Assembly: GCA_963728835.1 (NCBI GenBank)
Contig: CAVSKZ010000002.1
Location: forward strand, 868,001-932,000
DNA: 64,000 bases
DNA from: VRUE01 sp963728835
GTDB taxonomy: Bacteria; Actinomycetota; Thermoleophilia; Solirubrobacterales; 70-9
Direction of reading: 5' to 3'
Part shown: positions 15,091-23,215 of the stretch, piece after piece
How the letters are laid out: each line of letters opens with the position of its first letter
Position numbering within the stretch: the stretch's first letter is position 1
Notes under the pieces: model-generated
The model's input: only the letters and a program-made list of their open reading frames with translations
Database searches by the model: none
Told to the model about the DNA's origin: nothing
Translations under genes and position numbers: made by a program

Positions 15091-16851
15091 TTATCGGCGT
15101 CTGCGTTTCCGCTTTACGCAACGGGCTTTGCCCCTGACCTTACGTTTCACAAAGCCTTTGCGGCACTTTCTAGGTTTGGCTTTTGGGCTCGAGGTCGGTG
15201 CAGGAGCCGACACGATGGCGACCGGCGGCAGGGGCGATCCGGCCGGTGGCGAGCTCGAAGGCGGTTCTTCGGTCGGCGGTTCTTCTTCAACGGGCGGTTC
15301 TTCTTCCCACGGGAACGGCTCGAAGCTTGCCGCGACTTCCCGGGCTTCGCTCATCGTCACTTCGCAGGTCTCAGCTTCCCCTGAGCAGGCCCCGGACCAG
15401 CCAGTGAAAACCGCTTCTACTTCACCCAATTCATCGTGGGCGGGTATTGCCGTGAGCGTTACGACGGTGCCCTCGTCGTAGGTGTCGGTGCAGTCGGTCC
15501 CGCAGTCGATCCCGATACCCGAGACCGTTCCTTCGCCTTCGCCGGCGACCTGGACGCTGAGGGCGTGAAAGACGTCCACGGCCGGGCCGCCCTCATAGCG
15601 GAGAAGGGCGAAGTCGGACCCTTCCTCCTCGTCGCTCTCGGCGTTACCGCCCAGCACGACACGACCGCTGGCGTCGACCGCAATGGCGGTGCCGAGGTCA
15701 TAGTCGTCAAGATCGGTCGCGACGACCCCGTCCCCGCCGCCGAAGCTGCCGCTGATCCGCCCCGAGGGGAGGAAACGCGCGACGGCGAAGTCGCTTGCGG
15801 CACCGCCAAGCACGATCCGGCCATTGCCGTCCAGTGCTAGATCGGTTGCGTAGTCGAAGAGGCCGCCGTCGGCTACGGCCATGCTGTCCCCGTCGCCGAA
15901 GGCGGTGTCGAGGACCCCGGATTCGCTGTAGCGGACCACGGCGAAGTCGAAGCCGACGACAACCGGTTCTTCGATGGCGTTGCCGGTGCGCCCGCCGACC
16001 AGGATGCCGCCGGTCGAGTCGATCGCCACCGCCGTCGCGTCGTCCCCAGACGCGACCCGATGGGCGACGACCCCATCGCCGCCGCCGAAGCTCAAGTCGC
16101 GTGCGCCGGAAGTGGTGAAGCGCATGGCGACGAATCCGCCGCTGACCGCCACGATCCGGCCTGCCGAATCGAGTGCAAGGTCGCGCAGCCCATGAATCAG
16201 GAGACCGCCGGTCGTCGGGTCGTTCATGGTTTCTGCGAAGTAGCCGTCACCGCCGCCAAACGTCGTGTCCACCGCACCGTTTTCGAGAAAGCGGGCGACG
16301 AGGACGTGGGGAGCGCCCCCCGCGATCACGATCCGCCCGCTTCCGTCGATTGCCACCCCTGCCGCACCGTCGAATTCGCCCGTGAAGTTCTCAACGACGA
16401 TCCCATCACCGCCGCCGAAGGACGCATCGGGCACGCCTGTCGCGAGAAAGCGGGCGACTAGCACGCCGGTCTCCGATCCCTCCTGGCCGCGTCCGGCTAT
16501 CACGATCCGACCGAGCGAATCGACCGCGACCCCGTCCGCCGCGCCCGCGCTTGATTTGACGATGCCGCCCGCCCCGAACGACGAATCGAGCGAGCCGTCG
16601 GAGAGGTAGCGGGCGATCACGAGTTCGTCGTCGCCGATGGGCGTGCTGGTGCTCCCGACTACGACGATCCGACCGAGGGAATCGATCACCAGGTCGTGCA
16701 CTTCGTCGAAGCTGTCGGCCGCGCCGATGTTCGTCCGCACTATGCCCGAGTCCCCAAAGCTTGCGTCCAGGTCGCCCGGAGCGGCCTGCGCGCCGGTTAC
16801 CGGAATGCCAAGCATGGCGGCGACCGCCGCCGTCAGAACCAATCGCCGCAT
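15091..16851 (-). CDS. Secreted delta-60 repeat protein with an InlB-type repeat and basic tail
   Basis: Encodes 586 residues. The ATG at 16851 is chosen because AGAGGGG precedes it and a signal peptide begins there (MRRLVLTAAVAAMLGIPVTGAQA). Then come about eight tandem repeats of roughly 50 residues with the delta-60 pattern (LDxSFGGGDGIV ... VAIDSLGRIVIAG ... ARFLxxG), expected to form a beta-propeller-like fold. One divergent InlB B-repeat follows (GTVSGIGIDCGTDC ... FTGWSGACSG), then a Pro/Glu-rich linker and a Lys/Arg-rich tail with CRKGF and ARCVK. Probably exported; the tail may bind the cell wall. Ligand unknown. Confidence 0.85.
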   Translation of the reverse strand: MRRLVLTAAVAAMLGIPVTGAQAAPGDLDASFGDSGIVRTNIGAADSFDEVHDLVIDSLGRIVVVGSTSTPIGDDELVIARYLSDGSLDSSFGAGGIVKSSAGAADGVAVDSLGRIVIAGRGQEGSETGVLVARFLATGVPDASFGGGDGIVVENFTGEFDGAAGVAIDGSGRIVIAGGAPHVLVARFLENGAVDTTFGGGDGYFAETMNDPTTGGLLIHGLRDLALDSAGRIVAVSGGFVAMRFTTSGARDLSFGGGDGVVAHRVASGDDATAVAIDSTGGILVGGRTGNAIEEPVVVGFDFAVVRYSESGVLDTAFGDGDSMAVADGGLFDYATDLALDGNGRIVLGGAASDFAVARFLPSGRISGSFGGGDGVVATDLDDYDLGTAIAVDASGRVVLGGNAESDEEEGSDFALLRYEGGPAVDVFHALSVQVAGEGEGTVSGIGIDCGTDCTDTYDEGTVVTLTAIPAHDELGEVEAVFTGWSGACSGEAETCEVTMSEAREVAASFEPFPWEEEPPVEEEPPTEEPPSSSPPAGSPLPPVAIVSAPAPTSSPKAKPRKCRKGFVKRKVRGKARCVKRKRRRR

Positions 16852-16967
16852 CGTCTCGCGCCCCTCTCTGCCTTTTGTGGCGGGTGCCCTGCCAACTGAG
16901 TTAAACAGCATACTTGAGTTCGACTCTATAGACCCAGACGGCAGAAGCGGGAAGCGTCCAGCCACCA

Positions 16968-17207
16968 ATGGCGCCCCGCACCGAGCCCCAACCCGGCCTA
17001 GGCCGAGCCATCAAGCAACGCCGAGAGGAACAAGGCCTCAGCCAGGAGGCGCTCGGCCTGGCCGCCGAGATTCATCCGACCTGGATCAGCCACATCGAGT
17101 CCGGCCGGAACAACCCGGCATGGGGATCGGTCAAGCGGATCGCTGCTGCCCTCGACCTTCCGGTCTCCGAGCTGGCACAGCGGGCCGAAGCGCTCGAAGA
17201 CACCTGA
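16968..17207 (+). CDS. Small XRE-family regulator
   Basis: Encodes 79 residues, essentially one helix-turn-helix domain (LGRAIKQRREEQGLSQEALGLAAEIHPTWISHIESGRNNPAWGSVKRIAAALDL). No sensor domain. It is divergent from the delta-60 repeat gene, 116 bp away. An 11-bp inverted repeat (GAGTTCGACTC, 16916-16926) in that gap may be an operator. Confidence 0.85.
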   Translation: MAPRTEPQPGLGRAIKQRREEQGLSQEALGLAAEIHPTWISHIESGRNNPAWGSVKRIAAALDLPVSELAQRAEALEDT

Positions 17208-17235
17208 GTCCGTTCGGACCTGGGCCGTCTACCTG

Positions 17236-17292
17236 CTAGCGGTGCTTCACGGTCATGCTCGGCACGACAGACGCGACGGGCGCGATCTTCAT
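17236..17292 (-). CDS. 18-residue peptide ORF, member 3 of a related trio
   Basis: ATG at 17292 is preceded by a near-perfect ribosome-binding site (GGGAGGGAGGTGAGCGGG). It encodes MKIAPVASVVPSMTVKHR. It aligns without gaps at the start with the two other peptides in this cluster: Ile3, Val6, Pro11 and a Val before the basic C-terminus are shared. No leader cleavage site or signal peptide is visible. Function unknown. Confidence 0.6.
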   Translation of the reverse strand: MKIAPVASVVPSMTVKHR

Positions 17293-17332
17293 CCCGCTCA
17301 CCTCCCTCCCGTCGTCGGGCAAGCGGGGACGC

Positions 17333-17392
17333 TCAGGAGTGCTTGTAGACCTGCACGCTCGGCGTCTGGGAACTGACTTGGCTGATCGTCAT
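17333..17392 (-). CDS. 19-residue peptide ORF, member 2 of a related trio
   Basis: Encodes MTISQVSSQTPSVQVYKHS. It shares MTI, Val6, Pro11, Val15, an aromatic residue at 16 and Lys17 with member 1. The ribosome-binding site is weak compared with the other two. It lies 40 bp upstream (minus direction) of member 3. Confidence 0.5.
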   Translation of the reverse strand: MTISQVSSQTPSVQVYKHS

Positions 17393-17539
17393 GGCCCGAG
17401 TCTAGCCCGAGGCTGCTTGCTCGGGCATCGGCTTTCAGGGTGCTCGATGAGAGTCAGCCGGCTCGATGTGAGGGGCGGTGGGGGCCGGTCCCAGCGTCAA
17501 GTTCCTGTGCCGGAACCGGCCCGTAATAAGCCCATCGGC

Positions 17540-17599
17540 CTAGTTGGACTTGAAGACGTGCAGCATCGGAATCGTCGTGTCCACGTTCTTGATCGTCAT
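17540..17599 (-). CDS. 19-residue peptide ORF, member 1 of a related trio
   Basis: ATG at 17599 follows GGGAGGTGAACCAGCG, a strong ribosome-binding site at good spacing. It encodes MTIKNVDTTIPMLHVFKSN. It is the first member downstream of the GAATAC repeat region (17654-17695) and the nearest to the winged-helix regulator gene, which is transcribed in the opposite direction. The peptide is not hydrophobic and carries no signal sequence. Confidence 0.6.
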   Translation of the reverse strand: MTIKNVDTTIPMLHVFKSN

Positions 17600-17653
17600 C
17601 GCTGGTTCACCTCCCTCGCGGTCCTCGGGAGTCCAGATCCCGGCGGGAGAGGT

Positions 17654-17695
17654 GAATACTAAGGAATTCCTGAATACTGGGGAATACCTGAATGA
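17654..17695. repeat. Tandem GAATAC repeats between peptide ORFs and regulator
   Basis: GAATAC or near copies begin at 17654, 17664 (GAATTC), 17672, 17682 and 17690 (GAATGA). Spacing alternates 10 and 8 bp, making an 18-bp unit repeated just over twice. The array lies between the divergently transcribed peptide ORFs and the ArsR-like regulator, as expected for a shared operator. Confidence 0.6.
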
Positions 17696-17778
17696 GGACG
17701 CGGCTAAGCCGCTTGGCGACCCCTTATGCTCCGCCGCGCCTGAATAGCCAACTCACGTCGAGCAGGGAGGAGTCAGCG

Positions 17779-18408
17779 GTGGAGCCAGCGTCAGCGAGCA
17801 AGCCAAAACGGACCATCGAGGAGGCAGTCCACTACGCCCTGGGGGCGCGGGTCCGGGTGGAAATCCTCACGATCCTCAACGACGGTCCGGCCAGCCACAG
17901 CGAACTGGCCAAACTGACGGGGCTCGGCGTAAGCCGGATCGGCCACCACATCCAGGAGATGGTCGATTCGGGCTGTATCGAACTGGCCGGCATCGAGCGA
18001 GCGCGGAACCAGAACGTGCACATCTACCGGGCCGTCGAGCGCGCGTTCGTCAGCGACGAGCAGGCGGAACAGCTCTCGGATGAGGCCAACAACGAGATCG
18101 CGGCCTACATCTTGCAGGCGATCATGGCCGAGGCCCTGGCCTCACTTTGGGCGGGCAAGCTGAATGCCCGCCAACGCAAAGTGTGGGCAGGCTGGCGCGC
18201 GGTGAACCTCGACGCGCAGGGGCAGGGGGAGCTTCACGAGGAGAAGGTCGACCACTATCAGCGGGTGCTCGACATCGAGGCCCGCGCGGCCGACCGCCTG
18301 GCCGAGTCGGGCGAGACCGGCACCCCGACGATCACGGCGTCGCTGAGCTTCGAGCGAAGCCGCGAGAAGCGGGCACCGGTTCAGTCGATTCGAGGAAAAA
18401 CTGACTAG
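17779..18408 (+). CDS. ArsR-like winged-helix regulator with conserved C-terminal domain
   Basis: Encodes 209 residues from the GTG at 17779, preceded by AGGGAGGAG; an upstream ATG at 17692 would place the GAATAC repeat edge inside the gene. Residues about 15-80 are a winged helix (ALGARVRVEILTILNDGPASHSELAKLTGLGVSRIGHHIQEMVDSGCIEL). The C-terminal half (YRAVERAFVSDEQAEQLS ... ILQAIMAEALASLWAGKL ... WRAVNLDAQGQGEL ... ASLSFERSR) is the pattern of a regulator family I associate with Thermoleophilia; its ligand is unknown. It is divergent from the peptide ORFs and may control or sense them. Confidence 0.8.
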   Translation: MEPASASKPKRTIEEAVHYALGARVRVEILTILNDGPASHSELAKLTGLGVSRIGHHIQEMVDSGCIELAGIERARNQNVHIYRAVERAFVSDEQAEQLSDEANNEIAAYILQAIMAEALASLWAGKLNARQRKVWAGWRAVNLDAQGQGELHEEKVDHYQRVLDIEARAADRLAESGETGTPTITASLSFERSREKRAPVQSIRGKTD

Positions 18409-18513
18409 ACGCTCCAGGCGATTCGAGAAATGGGGATAGACCGGCCCGTGTCGATCTGGAACCCTGCATCACTCTGACGAAACGAGTGAATGAGTCTCAC
18501 TGATCGGCAGGAT

Positions 18514-18571
18514 TCCAGCGCTCCGGGCGGCTTCACAAACCAAGTGGCCCTTCGTCGTTCGGAGCGCTGGA
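18514..18571. promoter_or_regulatory. 12-bp inverted repeat upstream of a winged-helix gene
   Basis: TCCAGCGCTCCG (18514-18525) and CGGAGCGCTGGA (18560-18571) are perfect inverse copies separated by 34 bp. The second arm ends 10 bp before the ATG at 18582. It could be a two-site operator looped by the regulator or an RNA hairpin covering the translation start. Confidence 0.5.
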
Positions 18572-18581
18572 GCACAACCAC

Positions 18582-18848
18582 ATGGACCACCCAGACCCCC
18601 ATCCGATCCGCCTGCTCAAACAGGCGCTTGCGCACCCCGCCCGCCAGGAAATCCTTGGCCACCTCATGGGCAGCGCCGAGCCGATGAGCGAAGGCGATCT
18701 CGCCATGCTGCTCGATCTCGGGGAGGCGAAGGTGACGTACCACCTGACGGTGCTGCGCAATGCCGATTTGGTCGTGCAGACGGAGGACGGACAGGAGCCG
18801 GGACCCGGTGAGCGGGAGTATTTAGCGGCAGGGATGGCGGGGCAGTAG
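18582..18848 (+). CDS. Short ArsR-like winged-helix protein
   Basis: Encodes 88 residues, nearly all one winged-helix domain (IRLLKQALAHPARQEILGHLMGSAEPMSEGDLAMLLDLGEAKVTYHLTVLRNADLVVQ). No metal-binding cysteines of classical ArsR sensors are present. An inverted repeat lies directly upstream and may be its own operator. Confidence 0.75.
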   Translation: MDHPDPHPIRLLKQALAHPARQEILGHLMGSAEPMSEGDLAMLLDLGEAKVTYHLTVLRNADLVVQTEDGQEPGPGEREYLAAGMAGQ

Positions 18849-18963
18849 CGGGGTCCGTGCTGTGAGATCCCTTAAGGGCGATCCTGCCTGAGAGGGGAAA
18901 CGTCGCTGTAAAGATGGGCCTAACGACGGACTGTCGCACAGGGCGCTTAGTCTCCATCTCATC

Positions 18964-19356
18964 ATGGCGGAGGGTGACAGCACCGAAACGGCGGCCTACC
19001 TGCTTGCGCTCGCGCAGGGCCTGACTGGCACTCTCGCGGTAGCCGCTGCAATCCTTACCTTCGTTGCCGAGCGCACAGTTCGCCGCTTTCGCGCTCGGGA
19101 CCCCGTGTATATGCGCAACCTCATTCTGCTGATCCTGATCTCAGCAGTAACGGCGGTCCTTTCGGCATTGACCTGGTGGGTCTGGGATGCCGCTGCTACT
19201 GATGTTTCGCTGCTATTCGGCTGGTCGGGAGACGTGTGGCTAGGCCTCGTCTTCGGCGGAGCCTTGGTCGTTGCGATGGGCTGCATGCTCACGGCAGCAG
19301 TAGCTCTCGCTCGCTACCTCCACGCTGGTCGGAAGTCAGCCCGGTGGCAACCATGA
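18964..19356 (+). CDS. Three-helix membrane protein, unknown function
   Basis: Encodes 130 residues with membrane segments at about 9-32 (AAYLLALAQGLTGTLAVAAAILTFV), 48-72 and 85-115. A basic loop (ERTVRRFRARDP) should face the cytoplasm. It overlaps the next gene by 4 bp (ATGA), so the two are translationally coupled. Confidence 0.65.
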   Translation: MAEGDSTETAAYLLALAQGLTGTLAVAAAILTFVAERTVRRFRARDPVYMRNLILLILISAVTAVLSALTWWVWDAAATDVSLLFGWSGDVWLGLVFGGALVVAMGCMLTAAVALARYLHAGRKSARWQP

Positions 19357-19703
19357 CCCGAAGAATGCGGCTGCCCACCGAGCGCGAGCTTAAGGCAATA
19401 AAGGACAACGGGCTCCACGAGGCGATTGTCGATGATCTAGAGAGCGAGATCGAGCGCGCACTTGGTGCCCTTGAGAGGGCAATTCCCAGCGATAGGCCAA
19501 CACTCGACATCGTCATTGGCACTTTGGCTGAATTGCTGCGGGCCCAAGATCGCATCCGGAGCCTCGTCGACGAAATTCTAGAGCTTGGCGGGACCCGGCT
19601 AGGCGAAAGCCAGATCTATGCAGCCATGGCGGTGTGGATCATTGACAACCAGCTCGGGGGTGGCCCTGAGTGGGACCCGACCACCCCGCCTCGTCGTCAC
19701 TAA
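19353..19703 (+). CDS. Hypothetical helical protein coupled to the membrane protein
   Basis: Encodes 116 residues. Largely alpha-helical by composition (AIVDDLESEIERALGALERAIPSD, LAELLRAQDRIRSLVDEILEL), with no recognisable domain. Its start overlaps the stop of the membrane protein gene at 18964. Its 3' end overlaps the convergent gene at 19700 by 4 bp. Confidence 0.6.
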   Translation: MTRRMRLPTERELKAIKDNGLHEAIVDDLESEIERALGALERAIPSDRPTLDIVIGTLAELLRAQDRIRSLVDEILELGGTRLGESQIYAAMAVWIIDNQLGGGPEWDPTTPPRRH

Positions 19704-21022
19704 AGACTTAGTGCAACCGCCCAGCGGTCGAGATGTCGCGTGCGGGCCAGGTCGCTTGCCCAGAACTCCGCGTCCTCTTGGAGCCTTGCGGATGCGACGA
19801 ATCCTGCGTCCAGCACTTCTTTTACCTCATTGCCCTTTGCTTGCAGGAAATGGCACTTCGTCTTGTAGAGCGCCTCCGGAGTAGGCGAGTCGAACTCAGC
19901 AGTTCCGCCGCCTCGCGTCCGGCGCGTTTTGATATTCACCTCGCCGTAGGCACCAAAGCTCGAGAGGTCCTCCCCCACTACCTCGCGACAGACTTCGCAG
20001 TTGCATACGTGCTCGTAGAACTTGGCTGCATCCTCGATGCCGCTCTCAACGACAGCAATGGCCTCCGGCACTCGCAGTCTCTCGCGCAGGCCAGGATGGA
20101 AATACCGAGCCGTTGGTAGACCACCCGATGCGATCGGCTCCCAACCCTTGCTTTCCCAATAGTTCACACCGTGAGCGACGCTCCCAAGACCTTTGGTGAG
20201 TGCCAGCGTCGAAAGGGAGCCGCCGAAAGCTTGGTGGACGGTTATTCCACGCTCTGCGAAATCTTCGAAGCTCTTGAGCATGCGGCTCGCCCGCTGCAAA
20301 GACGTACCGATCTCATCGTGGTCGCTGATCCACCACCAAAGATGCCTGACACCTGTTTCCGCTAGGCAATCTGCAACGGCATTCCGCCAGGCTTCAAAGT
20401 TCTCGTGGTCGAAGACATCAAGCTCAGCGAGAAGGCCTGCTGCTAGTCGCTCGGGTGGCCGCAGCCCTGCCGCCTCTTTGATCATTTCCAAGTTCACTCC
20501 CAGCCATTTCGGTTGAGCCTCGCCCGTCGTCTCAACCGTCAGCGGAAAGAACGGGATCGTGATCAACGCGGGTGAGATCGGCTCTGCGCCGTACTTCGCA
20601 TCCTCGTCGGCTGGCGCGAAGACACCTTCTTGCCAGGTGAGGACGCGCTCGACGCTGTCGGCCGCCCCATCGGCGGCAAAGTCCTGCGGATGCAGCGCCC
20701 GACCCTCATCGAGAGCGGTGCTGTACGGAGCACCGAACTCCTCCTTGAGCTGAAGAAACGTCTTCTTATAACCGGGCTTCTTCTTGCTGGAGGAGCGCAG
20801 ATAGGCCGGTGAGGCTGCGAAAGCATAGGTGATCGGATCGATCCAAACCGGCTTCTCAAGGGGCCAAGTAGCTAGACCCTGCGGTGCTGAGGCCGCTAGG
20901 TTGCCCTGGACGATCAGCACGTCGTAGTGCTCAGCGCAGGTCTCGATCACCTTTTTGTCTGCCAGCGAGCCCACACGCAGGCAGTGCCGGGCCTCCGTGG
21001 GCCACTCCTGAACGCTCCTCAT
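19700..21022 (-). CDS. Uncharacterised protein with a CxCxxC zinc motif (possible TGT/DpdA-like)
   Basis: Encodes 440 residues, started at the ATG that overlaps the nuclease stop (ATGA). The C-terminal third has C340-x-C342-x2-C345 (VCNCEVC) and a later His (H391), reminiscent of the zinc site of tRNA-guanine transglycosylases and their DNA-modifying relatives (DpdA). The spacing to the His is longer than in typical enzymes. Upstream parts (FGGSLSTLALTKGLGSVAHGVNYWESKGWEPIASGGLPTARYFH) resemble no family I can name with certainty. It is the last of three genes joined by 4-bp overlaps with a nuclease, so a defence or DNA-modification role is possible. Confidence 0.45.
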   Translation of the reverse strand: MRSVQEWPTEARHCLRVGSLADKKVIETCAEHYDVLIVQGNLAASAPQGLATWPLEKPVWIDPITYAFAASPAYLRSSSKKKPGYKKTFLQLKEEFGAPYSTALDEGRALHPQDFAADGAADSVERVLTWQEGVFAPADEDAKYGAEPISPALITIPFFPLTVETTGEAQPKWLGVNLEMIKEAAGLRPPERLAAGLLAELDVFDHENFEAWRNAVADCLAETGVRHLWWWISDHDEIGTSLQRASRMLKSFEDFAERGITVHQAFGGSLSTLALTKGLGSVAHGVNYWESKGWEPIASGGLPTARYFHPGLRERLRVPEAIAVVESGIEDAAKFYEHVCNCEVCREVVGEDLSSFGAYGEVNIKTRRTRGGGTAEFDSPTPEALYKTKCHFLQAKGNEVKEVLDAGFVASARLQEDAEFWASDLARTRHLDRWAVALSL

Positions 21023-21549
21023 GGCGATGGCCTGTGACTTGCCCGGGCGGGCTTCAGTACCCAGCGTCCGTAGCTTGCAGTGCTTTGCGTCGACTTGACT
21101 AGAACCTCGCACTCCCCATTGATCGAGAGAAGACCGACCCCGCTCCCCTCAAAGGCCTTTTTGGCCCTTTCCGACTGGGCGCGGTGTACATACGGAGCCC
21201 AGAGACCGACGTATGAATGGTTTGCTGCTGGTTGGACAATCTGGGCCTGTTGCAGTGCTCGTGCCCAGTCGGTCACCTTAAGCTCGACGGCGACGGTCTG
21301 GCCATCGGGATGCTCAGCGAAAAGGTCGATCCAGCTACCCAGGTAGCTGACCTCTCGCCAGCACATATAGCCCTGCTCGGTCAGCCAGCGAGCGACGACC
21401 GGATAGAGAGCCTCCTCTGGGATCAAATCAGGAAGGCCTCCCTGTGGCCGGCTTCCTGCCGCTGGCAAATGTAGGCGGGCGGGACGCGAATAGCCGCGTA
21501 CAAGCTGGCCTCGACCTCGACCTCGGCGCGTTTCGGGCCGAGCGCTCAC
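21019..21549 (-). CDS. PD-(D/E)xK nuclease-like protein
   Basis: Encodes 176 residues from a GTG overlapping the stop of the upstream gene. The nuclease pattern is D75 (SWIDLFAEH) followed by E89-L-K91 (VAVELKV) in the usual alpha/beta setting, then an amphipathic helix (DWARALQQAQIV). Such small domains occur in restriction and DNA-repair proteins. It is the middle gene of a three-gene minus-strand operon. Confidence 0.65.
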   Translation of the reverse strand: MSARPETRRGRGRGQLVRGYSRPARLHLPAAGSRPQGGLPDLIPEEALYPVVARWLTEQGYMCWREVSYLGSWIDLFAEHPDGQTVAVELKVTDWARALQQAQIVQPAANHSYVGLWAPYVHRAQSERAKKAFEGSGVGLLSINGECEVLVKSTQSTASYGRWVLKPARASHRPSP

Positions 21550-22097
21550 GTGGACCGCAGGTGCTTCAGCTTGGTCTCGGTGGCCGTCTCCGGATAAGTC
21601 GTGTAGAGCCAGCGCAGTAGCTGCGCGAGTGGTCGGCCGTTCCATTGTGCCTTCAGATCCTCTATCGCCTTTCGCTCATCCGACCCAAGGGCCAGTCCCT
21701 CGACGAACTGCCGCCCCTCGTCGGTCAGGCGATAAGCCCAAATCTTCGGATCATCTTCCCAGGGGGCGAACTCAGGGTCGCTGGTCCCCCAAGAAACAGA
21801 AGCCGCCTTCTCCTCGCCGCTGTCCGCCCAGGTCTCCTCACCGGCAGGCTCTTTGGTGATCAGTCCGAGGTTCTCTAGAAAGTCGATGTCGGCGTAGAGT
21901 TGGTCGTCGAAAGGCCCGTAGTCGTAGGGGCGGAATTGGTAGGTGCTTCTCAGTCGCGACTTCCAGCCGCCCTGCTCCTGCAACAGATAGAGGTACTTCT
22001 GGAGGCGAGTGACGCCCACTACGGCGTCGTTGTCAGCAGCACCGAGGATGAGCAGCAGCAGGTCCTTGCGATTGTCGACTGGTCCCTGGGCGTTCAC
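21546..22097 (-). CDS. YwgA/Panacea-like regulatory protein
   Basis: From the GTG at 22097 it encodes about 183 residues; a TTG at 22142 would add 15. The pattern VTRLQKYLYLLQEQGGW ... YQFRPYDYGPFDDQLYADIDFLENLGLI ... YRLTDEGRQFVEGL resembles small helical proteins of the YwgA/DUF4065 (Panacea) type, often found beside defence or toxin genes. A long acidic insert (EETWADSGEEKAASVSWGTSDPEFAPWEDDP) interrupts the fold. It leads the operon with the nuclease and CxCxxC proteins. Confidence 0.5.
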   Translation of the reverse strand: MNAQGPVDNRKDLLLLILGAADNDAVVGVTRLQKYLYLLQEQGGWKSRLRSTYQFRPYDYGPFDDQLYADIDFLENLGLITKEPAGEETWADSGEEKAASVSWGTSDPEFAPWEDDPKIWAYRLTDEGRQFVEGLALGSDERKAIEDLKAQWNGRPLAQLLRWLYTTYPETATETKLKHLRST

Positions 22098-22252
22098 GGC
22101 ACAGAAGGTACCGGCCGCAGCCGACGAGCGGGCAGGGCGCAACGGAGCTTCCCAAGGAACTCGGGGTTCGAGAGTCGCCCAGCCAGCTCCTGGAGCTACA
22201 GCTCGTTCAGCAGTCGACGTATTTCTCGTACTGAGGCGTAGTTGACTGCGGG

Positions 22253-23215
22253 GTGGTCCCTATAGAGAATGCCGAGGTGACCGCGGCTCTCATCGGACTC
22301 ATCGGAGTTGTCGCCGGTGCCTTGCTCACGGGCTGGCTGAACCACCGGACGGAGAAGGGGAAGCGCCACCTCGAGGCCAGCGTCGCCGCTCAGCTGGTCG
22401 CAGCCGAGCTTGAAATCGCCTCGATCAAGCTCAAGAGCGCGACCAATGCGAACGAATGGTGGCCTGGCGAGCTCCCGGCCGAGCAGTGGAGGAAAAACGG
22501 TCCCTCTCTGGCTGGGGAAGTTGGTGAGGAGTTGCTCGGGGAACTCGCGGCTACCTACGCCCTCTTGGAGATCTGGATTCTGGAACAAAGGGCCGCGAAG
22601 GCGAATGGGATACCCGCGGACCTCCTCAGCGCATTGGAGGAGAATCAGGAGAAGATCGAGGGTGTCGCGACGCGGTTGAAGAATGCCATGCCACCCCCGT
22701 CTAGCGGCCAAGCGCCAAAGTCGATCCGCTTTTTCGCGGGCGCAATCGCAGTAGGCGCCGTGATCCTCGCGGTCGGTGCACTCGGCTACGCCGCCCTGGT
22801 ACCGCGGGCGGAAACCACGAATGCCGCGATCGCCGCGGCGCTGGAACAGGAGCTGCCGGGTGAGGAGATCGTCTACTGCAGCCACAACGCGGACCGGTGG
22901 CATTGCGGCGTCAGCTACCCGAAGCAACGACGCGGCGGCTGTCGGGTCGCCCATGCGGAGCTACGACCTACCTCGTCGCTGGTCAGTCAGCCGACTAGAG
23001 ACGGCGGAGACTCTTGTCGAAGATCCGATGCGGCCAAGTTCCCAATCTCATTTGAAGTAGGCGCTGGCGACGACGGGTTGGTCGCGTCCCCGCAGGTGAA
23101 CAAGGCCCTCCGGAAAGAGCTGTCGGAGAGGATTCAGTCTCCTCCCGCGAAGGAGCTTGAGACGGATAAGACGAGCTGGGCCACCCGTGTGCTCAGAAAG
23201 CTCAAGGGCGAATAG
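22253..23215 (+). CDS. Membrane protein with two helices, unknown function
   Basis: Encodes 320 residues from GTG. An N-terminal helix (VTAALIGLIGVVAGALLTGWLNHRTEK) precedes a helical cytoplasmic part (about 35-150). A second helix (FFAGAIAVGAVILAVGALGYAALV, about 160-185) is followed by a Cys-containing outer domain (VYCSHNADRWHCGVSYPKQRRGGCRV). It is divergent from the nuclease operon. No family recognised. Confidence 0.6.
   Translation: MVPIENAEVTAALIGLIGVVAGALLTGWLNHRTEKGKRHLEASVAAQLVAAELEIASIKLKSATNANEWWPGELPAEQWRKNGPSLAGEVGEELLGELAATYALLEIWILEQRAAKANGIPADLLSALEENQEKIEGVATRLKNAMPPPSSGQAPKSIRFFAGAIAVGAVILAVGALGYAALVPRAETTNAAIAAALEQELPGEEIVYCSHNADRWHCGVSYPKQRRGGCRVAHAELRPTSSLVSQPTRDGGDSCRRSDAAKFPISFEVGAGDDGLVASPQVNKALRKELSERIQSPPAKELETDKTSWATRVLRKLKGE

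Noticed and set aside
17255..17662. 135-codon plus-strand ORF over the peptide cluster
   Set aside because: Weak composition and no ribosome-binding site; the minus strand carries ribosome-binding sites at exact spacing to three similar short ORFs.
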